Shown in pieces: positions 45,974 to 55,165 of a DNA stretch of 64,000 bases (position 1 is its first letter; every line of letters starts with the position of its first letter). The notes under the pieces are model-generated. The model was not told the origin of the DNA. It made no database searches and saw only the letters and a program-made list of their open reading frames with translations. The stretch comes from Atkinsonella hypoxylon (taxonomy: Eukaryota; Ascomycota; Sordariomycetes; Hypocreales; Clavicipitaceae): assembly GCA_000729835.1 (NCBI GenBank), contig JFHB01000010.1, positions 62,001 to 126,000 of the forward strand, in the 5' to 3' direction. The position numbers were made by a program, and so were the translations under genes.

Positions 45974-47541
45974 TCATCTCCTCATAACACGGGGAAGGAC
46001 TTTATCACCGCCATAACGCGGCTGCAGTGAAGGCTGTTTCCCAGCCCTCAACGACCGACCGTGCTTTGTAGCCATCGGGGGCCTGGCGCGTAGGTTGAAT
46101 AAGCCATAGATGGATCGCAGCGGAAGCATGAGTACCTGGACCAGTGTGGTGAAAGGAAATAACGCGACTGTAATGGCAGACTCGACAGCCCGGACAAAGA
46201 TGTTCTTGTAGCTGCTGTGTTTGGAGCTGCTGTTCTTGGCAGCCACTGCCGCGAGGGCAATGGCGTCATCGAGTCGTGAGTCCAGTACTGAGAATCGAGC
46301 GTCTGTCTCGTGCTGGAGCAGCGTTGCCTTCTTTTCGTACCGTCGGACCGCGCGGTTGAGCGCATCAAGATCCGGCGAGATGGCGTTGCGGACATCTCTT
46401 ACCATGGAGTTCTTGTCCTTGGTTTCCATCGAGGACATGTCCTCGCTGTGCTCTCTGACGAATTCGTCAGCCAAAGAGCGGGCTTCTAGTCTTTCTAGAC
46501 GCTCAACCATCTCTTCAATCTGGGCGGCTGTTTGTGTCGGCGACGTGAAGGGGTTGCCGTGAACAACGCGCTGAAGGTGGAGAGTTCGTGATTTGACCAG
46601 CTTAATGGTGTGTGAGAAGGCTCGTAGTTCTGATGCGAGGAGGAAGATGGTGAGGTTGTAGTTGGAGACGAGGCCCTCGGATGGCCGGCTGAGCTGGACT
46701 CGGATGTGATGTAGAAGGTATGCGCTTAAAAGCGGCAATGCGAAGCACGAGAGCAGGGCGAGTACCTCGTGCATGTACAGCTCACGGAGTGCTGATTGTT
46801 GCTGCGGCGTAGTCAAAGGTGTGGATGTCTTTCCTCGAGGGTTGCCATTCTGCCTTGGGATTTGACCGGATTCTTCTGGTACATCATCGAGACTGGTGGT
46901 CTTGTAGCCTGCATCTGGGCCGGACTCATCCGTATCGAGGTCTTCTTTCACGGCGATTTCAGGTTCTGCCTCCTGTTGTATTCGCACTTGCTGCGCGGAG
47001 TGATACCAAACCCTGTGGTCAGAAGAGAGATAGCAGTTAGACAGTTTGCTTGACGTGTGAAAGTGTGATAGCCAGAATGCGTGGATGCGACTAACCATGG
47101 TTGCGTCACAGACCAGTGCAGGAAGACGCCAGATAGGCCAAGAAGCATAATATCGGTGACGACGGAATGGCCATTCTTGAACAATGCGCCTGCGAGTGCT
47201 GGAAGCAGGGCGAAAGCCAGAGACAAAGTCGCCAATGAAGATTTTTCCAGAGCAGGCAGTTCATGGCCTGAGTTAACCCTCGGATTAAGCAGGTTGCGTG
47301 CCTCGTCAAGGTTGTATTCGGAGAAGTTGGAGCTTCGTCTAGGCACGCCACCCTGCGGCGAGTCTTCGAATGAAGCTTCGGATCGACTTGTATGAGATTT
47401 TCGTCGCAGTGGAGGGCCATCATCCAGCGTCTTGCAACGACGAAGTGCACGGCCCGGGAGTGCGAACCCTGTTACCTTGGATGTCACGGCTGGGGTTCGA
47501 GACGACGCCGCTTGGGGCACAGGCGAACCCTCGTCCTGCAT
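45974..47541 (-). CDS. Conserved fungal multi-pass membrane protein, function unknown
   Basis: Two exons: 47541-47096 and 47012-45974 (83-bp intron), giving 494 aa. The N-terminal 90 residues are polar and Ser/Arg-rich. Hydrophobic segments are at about 97-116 (LATLSLAFALLPALAGALF), 121-140 (IMLLGLSGVFLHWSV), 237-256 (VLALLSCFALPLLSAYLL) and 435-450 (VALFPFTTLVQVLMLPL). The stretch RPSEGLVSNYNLTIFLLASE followed by a TLHLQRVVH helix, and a later coiled coil (LDALNRAVRRYEKKATLLQH), look strongly constrained. I recognise the pattern as a conserved ascomycete protein but know no assigned role. The start codon directly follows a run of about 19 A bases on the transcript strand, so the leader is unusual or the true start lies further in. 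An organelle membrane location is likely but not shown. Confidence 0.8.
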
Positions 47542-47560
47542 TTTTTTTTTTTTTTTTTTC
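47541..47560. repeat. Poly-T (poly-A on the coding strand) abutting the start codon
   Basis: Twenty T bases on the + strand; the last is the complement of the A of the ATG of the membrane-protein gene at 47541. Confidence 0.9.
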
Positions 47561-48113
47561 CTTCTTGGTTGGGGCTCAGCGGGAGGTGAAGGATTATGTA
47601 AGGAGCTAGACGATGGCAGACATTAATTAGACCGGCAATCCGGAAGCAGTGAATGATGGGCAAGAAAAGTAGAAGCCTTGTCTTTGGCCTGGTCTTTGGG
47701 CTGGGCAAGTAACAAGACCATGAAGTGGTGTTGGGCATAAGGACGGGTACAAACACATTGGGCGTTTACATGGCGGAGCTGAGCTGAGCTGTATCACCTC
47801 CCTTGGGTGGTCAACGTCATGATGTTGCAAATCCGAGTCAGTGACTCATGGTTGGGTCCTGACAGCACCAAAACATGGCCTTTCTTTCTGTCCCCTCTTT
47901 CCCCTCTTTCCCTCCTATTCCTGGGATTGGATTTTACAGTAACTACTTTTCGAACGATTCCTCCTGTGATATGCATTGCTCTATGTATTGCTCCATGTAT
48001 TGCTCCGCACTGAACTAACTGTACGAAATACAGAATTCAACTGGCAAGCAGGCAAGTGGCCTGCAACGCTCCACCCCCACCAACCCACTCACTCGCCTTC
48101 CAATTTAGCGTCA

Positions 48114-48157
48114 GGCCCAATATGGCCCAATATGGCCCAATATGGCACCAATATGGT
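48114..48157. repeat. (GGCCCAATAT)n tandem repeat
   Basis: About four copies of the 10-bp unit ggcccaatat, the last one diverged. Confidence 0.85.
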
Positions 48158-48693
48158 AGGTAGAATCTGGGGTAGCGAAATGGGTCGGTCCTGACTGAGT
48201 CCTGAGACGTATCAGGCCAAGACTAATATGAGCTGGGTGCAGCCGGGGGGCTGCATCCCTTATCCCTTTGAACCTTGATAATACCTACCTAGAGCAGACA
48301 TGACATGATGGCTGTGGGGAGTCCAAGTACCGGCATTGCTAGGACTTCTTTCACAGTGAGATTCACGGACGCCTGGTGGTCAAATGACATGACGGGCCCT
48401 GATCAGAGCAGTGGCATGACACGTCCTTCCGACGATATCCTGAAATCTAATGTCAAATTAGTTACCTGACAGCATGAAACGACCCGATATGATAGGACAA
48501 AATAAATGCACCTCGATAAACTGCCTACAGAGCCCACATTCACAGTTTTCAACCGGCTTGGGCGGGACAAAACATGTGTCCTGTGCGGCTCTTACGTTGG
48601 TGGCTTAAAATGGCTGCTGGGGGCTTGCACGAGTTTCAAATTTTGCGTGGAATCGTTCTTCTCCCTTTTCTTTCCCTACTTCCTTTTGCTGCC

Positions 48694-48731
48694 TAGTCAC
48701 TGTTCTAGTCACTGTTCTAGTCACTGTTCTA
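48694..48731. repeat. (CTAGTCACTGTT)n tandem repeat
   Basis: Three copies of the 12-bp unit tagtcactgttc. Confidence 0.85.
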
Positions 48732-49033
48732 CCTTTTCCCTAAACAATCTGAGGCAGAGCAGCCCGAGGTCGAGAACAAGGTTGCTGTGTGGAACCGATA
48801 CCGCGCGATGATCGTCAACGTCGAATGGTGATGGCCGCACGACTGGATTCATGCAGCCGGCCGGTCGATCAATCAACGTTGAAACCAACTGACATCTTGC
48901 AGTCAGTCACTCAAAGCCTTGCAGGCACTGCCTCTCAAGCTGAGACTCGCGCACACACTGCAGCGCTGCATCAGACTTTTCGGCCAATCGTTACCGGCTG
49001 AGACCAACAACCAGCTTGAGACTGATTGAAGCC

Positions 49034-49070
49034 ACTCACTCCATTGGCCCATTGGCCCATTGGCCCATCG
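49034..49070. repeat. (CATTGGCC)n tandem repeat upstream of the Erf4-domain gene
   Basis: Three to four copies of cattggcc lie between an upstream in-frame ATG (49016) and the preferred start (49100). Confidence 0.85.
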
Positions 49071-49099
49071 GGCCGGACCCATTTGTAATTGGTGGCTGC

Positions 49100-50895
49100 A
49101 TGTCACCTAACTTTTGGCCGTTTTGGCGGCAGAAACATCCCGTGCCGCCTCACCACCAAGCAGCGGTCCCACTGCAGCGTCTCGCACACCAACACGACAA
49201 CACCGCTGCCGGAAGGGTCGTAGCTGTCGCTGCGAGAGCATCATCTCCCCCAACAGTTTCGGAGCACATTGCCGCACATCAAGCACCACCCTACGTTCCT
49301 GGGTCGGGTTCCGTCGCCGTCGCCGCTGCCGTCGCTGCTGCCGCCGCCAACCTCGGTCTTCCATCCGCCCCTGAGCAACACCCCCATGGCAGTGCCAATC
49401 AGATCTCGTCCACGACGCCGAACACACTAGAGCAGTCTTTTGCTGGAGATAATCCGAGGAGTCTTCGTGTCAAGCCTACGCCTCGACCTCCAGAGCTTTC
49501 ACCCACTCCTCTGGACCCCGCTGCAGGACGGACCGCAACTGCCAGCAACGCTGAAAACCTGGAACATCAGTCTACGTCTCGCCGAACCATCAACACCAGC
49601 CTCACTCAAACTCCCTTTCGCGGCTTCAGGAAAGCAAACCAGGCTGCTGCCAATCGCCGAGCACCGTCGTCTGTCGCGCGCCTCTGGAACCCGACGAACT
49701 CAACACCACGCATTCCCCAGCAGCGGCATCGCAAGCAATCACCATTAACTCCACCCCTGCCCGCCATCCCCCTGAGTAACTCGGCGGAAGCATACGACCC
49801 TGCAGTTGCTAGCGGGAGCAGCTATCCTCTCTTAACTCTTTCCGAACAGCGACAGTCCAGGCATTCAGCGTCCAGACGAGCGAGCTTTCAGGTGGAACGG
49901 ACCGGCACCGGTGATCGCCGCATAAGTTTACCGCCCTCTGTACGTGTTTCCTACGACGGGCCGCAGTCTCTTCGCCGCGTATCAGCGGCCCTAGAAGCTA
50001 CAACAGCCAACCCTGGCAACGACCCACAGGCAGACCAACTGGACGTTGTGAGACCGTCAGCGAAAAGTAAAGGGAAACAGAAAGCAATCATGGCTAGACC
50101 CAGTGAGGGAGCTGCCAGGTCGCTTTTGAGAGATCTCGAACGTGGACCAGGCGGGATAGCGCCACGTTTGTCCAATGTGTCTGCCGCGGATGGCATCGGT
50201 TCAGCACCATCTTCATCCAATTCTTCCATAATGGGAGAGGACGTGCAGCCAGACGCTGGTGCAGAATGGGGCCCTCAGCACCCGTGTTATCCGCATCTGA
50301 ATCCCCATGTCCCAATCGATTCGCTAGAATATGCCACCACGAGGATCATACGAGTCAAGCGCGACTGGCTTGTCGCGGGAGATCTCGCCCCTACGTTCTC
50401 CAACCTCTATCCGGAAATACTAGATCCAGCGGGCATGTCAGAACAAGAATTCCGACGAGTGATTGACAAACTGAACGGCGAACTTATTTCCACGTTTGAC
50501 CCGTTCACTTTCCGGAACATGCTGGACAGTGTGCTGGGTCTTGTCACTGGCTGGTTATGGGACGATTTTGGCCTGACAGCCGCCAAGTCGAGGCTGAACA
50601 ACCTTGAGAAGTGGATCGAGCGATGGAACGTAGAGATGGAGAAGGCCATGGCATCTGAAGAGGGTGTTGCTCCCCCAAAGCTCATCTCACTTCGGCAAAC
50701 AGGCTATATGAACGTACGTTGTGGCAGCTATCCGTTTTGTGGACTCTCATCACTATTTCGAGCGTGGCTGACAATGCAATATAGTTGGATATCCAGATTC
50801 CCGATCCGGAAATCGCCCCAGCGCCCAGTGGCATTGAGGCCGGCGAGTCTAGGCTTGCATTGCCCATGGAGCCAATGCCCGCCATCACCACGTGA
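49100..50895 (+). CDS. ERF4: Erf4/GOLGA7-domain subunit of Ras palmitoyltransferase
   Basis: Two exons: 49100-50713 and 50785-50895 (71-bp intron, phase 0), giving 574 aa. The first 400 residues are low complexity (Ala, Pro, Ser, Gln) and look disordered. Residues about 412-515 form the Erf4 domain: IRVKRDWLVAGDLAPTFSN, LDPAGMSEQEFRRVIDKLN and LDSVLGLVTGWLWDDFG. The second exon adds 37 residues ending ITT, preferred over reading through the intron. In yeast, Erf4 pairs with the DHHC enzyme Erf2 on the ER to palmitoylate Ras. The protein is much longer than yeast Erf4 because of the N-terminal extension. Start is uncertain: an in-frame ATG at 49016 would add residues encoded by a cattggcc repeat, so the ATG at 49100 (MSPNFWPFWRQK) is preferred. 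Confidence 0.87.
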
Positions 50896-50993
50896 TGGAG
50901 CTCGGTGCCGGACAAGCGACTTTTTGCGTAAGGGACTTTGGTTGTAAATATGAGATTTACTCGATCGCCGAGAGGTCTGCGTCTGTTCTACAT

Positions 50994-51036
50994 TGTTGGG
51001 TTGGGTTGGGTTGAGTTGAGTCGAGTCGAGTCGAGG
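50994..51036. repeat. (GTTGG)n to (GAGTC)n pentamer repeat
   Basis: About nine pentamers that shift gradually from gttgg through gttga to gtcga. Confidence 0.85.
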
Positions 51037-51430
51037 AGGTGCATCCTCCATTTCTGCTTTTATGGGATCATTTCATAAATTCGGCATGGCGAACCGCAAA
51101 CGGCTCTGTTAACACTGATCCCAAGCGTCTCTTTATATCGTATACCTTTAGAGGGAGAGTCTGGAGGAATAGGAAACAGTGGCCGGGCCGGTCCTTTGAA
51201 AGACAGGCGGATACGATGGAGAAAGGCGATGCGAATCGTGTATGTACGATGTATAACTCGCTGTGTTCTGCCTGGACAACACCAGGGAGATGAGAAAGAT
51301 GTATCTGCTATTGTATAATAAACCGCCACATGACCGCGTGAAAGATGCTCCCTTGGTACAGGTTCCGTCTTGCAAGTGAGGCGGGCATCTCACACTCGTT
51401 CGGAAGTGCTTGTCTGTCACGCTAGATTTT

Positions 51431-51461
51431 AAAAAAAAAAAAAAAATAATAATAATAATAA
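51431..51461. repeat. Poly-A followed by (AAT)n
   Basis: About 16 A bases and then five AAT units. Confidence 0.85.
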
Positions 51462-51599
51462 AAGAGGAGGAGGAGCTCATGCAGCCCTTGAAAAAGCGAT
51501 AATGAACAATGAGCAACCAAGATGGGCAATGGGGACCCACATCAAGAAGCACCAGCCACTGAAAATATAATACTCTATCAACATAGACACGCAACGCAG

Positions 51600-51620
51600 A
51601 AAAAAAAAAAAAAAAAAAAT
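51600..51620. repeat. Poly-A tract
   Basis: Twenty-one consecutive A bases. Confidence 0.85.
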
Positions 51621-51874
51621 TCCAGTCATTCAACGTGTTCATCTCACTCATTCCTGAACTATTGACATCTTGGAAACTACCATCGACTGACTTCCCGAAC
51701 CGCTCTACCTTTATCCTTTTCATCCAACGCCGCCACATAGTACAACAGCAAATAGCGCTCAGTTCTGCATCTCCCTCCTGTCGGAGTCTAGTCCGACTCT
51801 GACAACTGGATGCGCATTCAATCAACTTCTTTACTACAAGAGAACTAGAGCCTTGACTGGCTCATTGATGCCCT

Positions 51875-52698
51875 CTAGTCATCTCTCTGCTGCAACTTTC
51901 GCTTCCCAGACGAATTGGAAGCTGAATCCATTTCAGCATCGTCGTCCCCTTCTGAACCATCCGTCTGCTCAATAATCTCCCACTCAACCCTGACCGTCCC
52001 ATCCTGTGACTGCTTGATGCCATGAGTTCGACGCATTCTGCCTAGTCTTGTACCCTCAACCATGCCATCAAACCACGGAACGCCAAAGGACTGTCGCAAC
52101 GCTGTGCTTTGATAAGGGGTCTCTGATGGCTTTGCCTCCGCTTCGCTTTCGCTCTCTTCAGGAATGAGACCGAGATCTTCCAAGTCTCGGAGATCTTCCT
52201 GGAGGAGACTGCCCAGGGTAAGATTAATGTATTCGGCCTCGCTACGAGGCTCCTCAGACCAGTACGACAACGGCGTGCCGCAGAATCCACAAAAATTGCG
52301 TTTCGCATGCTCTTGGCTGGGATGCGTGTAGACCCGTCGGATCATTGCATGTGTTTCGTCATCGAAGAAGGCAACTGTTGTGCTGTGTAGCCATGAAAGC
52401 GGCACTCGAATGTAGGCTGCCAAAGGCGTAGCAAGCGGCTGCTCTGCACGCAAATCAAACCATCAGCGTCATCCTACGGAATGCTCCATCCCAGACTTCA
52501 CAGGCTGAAGAGATGTGCAAGATGCAAAGATGAAACAGTCTGGGTATGCTCTGCAGCAAATGTAACTCTTTACTTACGATGCAATCTCTCCGTGCTAAAC
52601 AGCACCTCCGCATGCTGAATGCCGTCTTCCGGAAGCGCGATGATGTAACGGTTGCGCCCGCAAAGGCAGCCACCCCGCAGAGGCCGCAACGCGCTCAT
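51875..52698 (-). CDS. GFA/CENP-V-like zinc protein
   Basis: Two exons: 52698-52578 and 52443-51875 (134-bp intron, phase 1), giving 229 aa. GGCLCGRNRY at residues 9-18 supplies the first CxC pair and KRNFCGFCGTPLSYWSE near residue 92 a CxxC pair, the zinc-site pattern of the glutathione-dependent formaldehyde-activating enzyme (GFA/Mss4-like) fold. LSWLHSTTVAFFDDE and VPWFDGMVEG fit the same fold. Members include small enzymes and proteins of unknown role; formaldehyde activation should not be assumed. The final 40 residues are acidic and polar (about EGDDDAEMDSASNSSG). The start is set by the CxC-bearing first exon, which ORF callers miss. Function remains unassigned. Confidence 0.85.
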
Positions 52699-54243
52699 GT
52701 CTGTTGCCAAAACGACGAGTCAATCCACGATGCCTAACAGCTTCGATTTCGATTTCGATTTCGATACCAGATGCGAGAAATTATGCCAACACGCTCTTCA
52801 GTTTCGTTGAGTGATGGGAGGCGGATGAGTGAAAAAGCCGACCCAGACGTCGTATGTAGCAAAGCGGAGCGAGAAAGTCGTCGTCGTTGGTGGAATGAAG
52901 GCAAATGGAGCTGTGACGAAACTGCTTGCTTGACTTGACTGGAGGCGAAAATGTGGGCTGTTGGTGGGGCAGTTGTGCGAGAGCTTTCGAAAAGAGCAGC
53001 TGTCTGCACCTGCCTTGCCGATGAGCCAAGCTGCAGAGAGATAAATAAGTCTTCATGTATCCGTATTCTTTTCTTTTTATTTAAGAGGTGGGTACCTCTT
53101 CCAAAAGAGTGGCAACACGGCGAGGATTAGTTAGGCCGAACGCCCAGTGTCTTTGATTTTTGCATTGAGCGGTGAGGATATGAAGACTGTGGACGGAAAT
53201 TAAATGATAGACCATCTCTGCGAGCGGGTAGAACCATAACGAACATATTCATGGTGTAGAAGATTTCACAAAGTGATGCACAAGTGTATAATCAGACGCC
53301 TGAATAGAAACGCAATGAAATAAAATAAAATATTCCTTCCGCAAGCCTTACCACGGCAATTCTCTTATGGAGGTACGTGGCCACCACATGCTTTGGCTCC
53401 TGTTGGCGAAGTAATTCCCATTCTACATTTGTTTCGGCTGCAACGGTCTGAGCCGTCTCGAGTGTGCCTCATTCTCAAGACGCTTCTTGCACAGCTGAGA
53501 GTTCTCGACACAGTGGACTTGATCGACCTTATGAGCGCGAGATACGCGCCTTCTGTACGACCTCCTTCATCTCCTCCTTGATCCGCCAGACCGCACCAAG
53601 CAGATCTCGCATCTGCCCGGCTGCTCCGGGGGGCGAACTTTTGCGCTCGGGAAAGGACGCAGCCTTCGTCTTGTCTATCCTGAACGGTCGCGAAGATACT
53701 ATGCAAGCAGAGTTGCGCCAGAACAAGTTCGAATCGCCCAACTTTCCCACTCATTCTACGCTGGAGCACGAGCCGATAACCGGAAACCTGTCTATTCACC
53801 AATCAAAGCATCCGATCTCGATTCCAGGCCCAGATGAGAGCGGTTTGTATCGTCTGATCAACTCAGCTAGTGAGAAGAGTCAAGCGAAAACCTAAGTACA
53901 GAGGGCCGATTGTGACTACTTACACCATATCAACGGAGCTCTACGTGACGAGAGCTTAAGGTCTCCTTTCGAAAGTCCGTACCGCGATAGACAAAGACGA
54001 TGCTAGATCTCTTGAAGATAACCCGACTCGCAAGAGTAAATGTCAGACTTCACGACAAACTATAATTACCCGAATGCTTTCTCTAAAAGATTTACAGATG
54101 TATATGTTGCGGCTGGTCGGACTTTGCTAATAGCTGTGGACGACCCAAATTCCCTGTAAGCTCTTACATAAGAGCCTTTAGGCGTTCGTCACTCTCATAG
54201 CGCTTCAATGCTAACTACCTCTTTCCATTCATCCCAGCCATAT
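52699..54243. other. Intergenic with an unresolved locus near 53.36-53.90 kb
   Basis: About 1.5 kb. It has a gatttc hexamer repeat at 52741-52765 and AT-rich aaataaaat DNA near 53318-53335. Between 53365 and 53895 all six frames are partly open, with long overlapping frames on both strands (145 codons minus, 143 plus). The minus-strand frame ending at 53529 contains an amphipathic stretch (RDLLGAVWRIKEEMKEVVQ), and the shifted frame just downstream holds another helix-like segment, but no splice joining them is convincing. A small real gene is possible; I cannot define it. Confidence 0.35.
52741..52765. repeat. (TTCGAT)n hexamer repeat
   Basis: Four copies of ttcgat in tandem. Confidence 0.85.
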
Positions 54244-54865
54244 TCAACCCCGAAGACCTGAAGAATAGCATTTGCTAGTTACTGGCAACGCGTAAGCCCA
54301 CTCAGGCTCAAGCCCCAAACCCCAGAAAAATCTTCTCACCTTCTCATCTCCCGTATGGCTCGCCAGCCCCCACTCCTTCTTACGCAAAGCATTGCTCAAT
54401 GCAACGTCTTTTCTACCGAAGCGGATGCGGGCGTGGTAGTTGGCACACCCCGTAAGAGCGCCGAACCCAACGACCTTTGAAGGGTATTCGATGACGCACG
54501 GTTTTCCATCGTTTAGGCTGGAAGCGAGCTTGCAAACTGCCTTCTCGTTGATCTGAGCACGAAGGCGGCCGATTTCCGCAACAATAAGCGCGTTGTAGGC
54601 TGCATCATCCAGGTCCTTAATGTGGAGCCGCAGTTAGCAGATATGGCAATATACCTACCTAGGTACCTACCTAGTGGTATGTACCTACTAGGTAGTAGTA
54701 TATATCTACCTAGGGAACTCTTACATCGGTGCTGCACTTATGGAAATCCCGAGACATATGCACTCCATAGAAGTAGCTGCTGCACATATCGCACCCGGCT
54801 CCAACGGCGCGCGCACTTGGTCTTCCGCAATCGCGTATCGAGCAGTCAAAGAACCTCTGCGCCAT
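54244..54865 (-). CDS. Truncated zinc-finger/APH-kinase-like protein (probable gene relic)
   Basis: Two exons: 54865-54725 and 54615-54244 (109-bp intron, phase 0), giving 170 aa. Residues 8-44 follow the AN1-like zinc-finger pattern seen at the N-terminus of some fungal aminoglycoside-phosphotransferase-like proteins: C8, C13, C25, C28, then HMSRDFHKC. The expected Cys five residues after C28 is a Tyr here. DLDDAAYNALIVAEIGRLRAQ and GALTGCANYHARIRF match the start of the APH-like domain. The catalytic lobes (HxD and DxD parts) are missing: the frame ends with a non-matching Lys/Trp-rich tail. So this looks like a 5' fragment of a once larger gene, possibly still expressed. Intron contains TACCTAGG-type repeats. 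The second exon lacks a start codon near its 5' end, so simple ORF scans miss it. Confidence 0.6.
54649..54716. repeat. TACCTAGGTA-type palindromic repeat in an intron
   Basis: Arrays of tacctacctaggtacctacctag and ctaggtagtagtatatatctacctaggg lie within the intron of the truncated APH-like gene. Confidence 0.8.
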
Positions 54866-55165
54866 TGTGTGATTCTGCGATAGGGAACGATATTCATGTT
54901 TGACGTGAAAGGAGATGTTGAGAGAGACGGAATGAGATGCGGAATGAGATGCGGTAACTATATAAGAGTATTGTACTCCGTACTCCGTATAGACTTGGGT
55001 GGGGCTAAGTACCCAGTACACTGGAGGAACCACCACCCATCCCACCGCCTCGCTGTTCTGCCATCAGAAAACGGGAACCCGCGCTTGCCAGATTCGGGCC
55101 CCACAACAGCGCTTTCTCTTTTTAATCTGCAATTTCACCACACCAAAGTGGTGGTACCTTGATGA

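Larger units (their letters stand above)
47542..49099. other. Intergenic, divergent promoters
   Basis: About 1.56 kb between the membrane-protein and Erf4-domain genes. It has three tandem repeats (48114-48157, 48694-48731 and 49034-49070) and gagct and ccctcttt microsatellites near 47774-47790 and 47893-47915. No domain-bearing frame is present. Confidence 0.55.
50896..51874. other. Intergenic, convergent 3' flanks
   Basis: About 980 bp between the Erf4-domain gene and the GFA-like gene. It holds a pentamer repeat (50994-51036), an A/AAT tract (51431-51461) and a 21-base A tract (51600-51620). A 225-codon reverse open frame (51148-51825) reads through these tracts as Phe and Ile runs and is not called. 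Confidence 0.6.

Noticed and set aside
51148..51825. 225-codon reverse open frame
   Set aside because: Homopolymer Phe and Ile runs come from poly-A and AAT tracts; it lies in a shared 3' flank.
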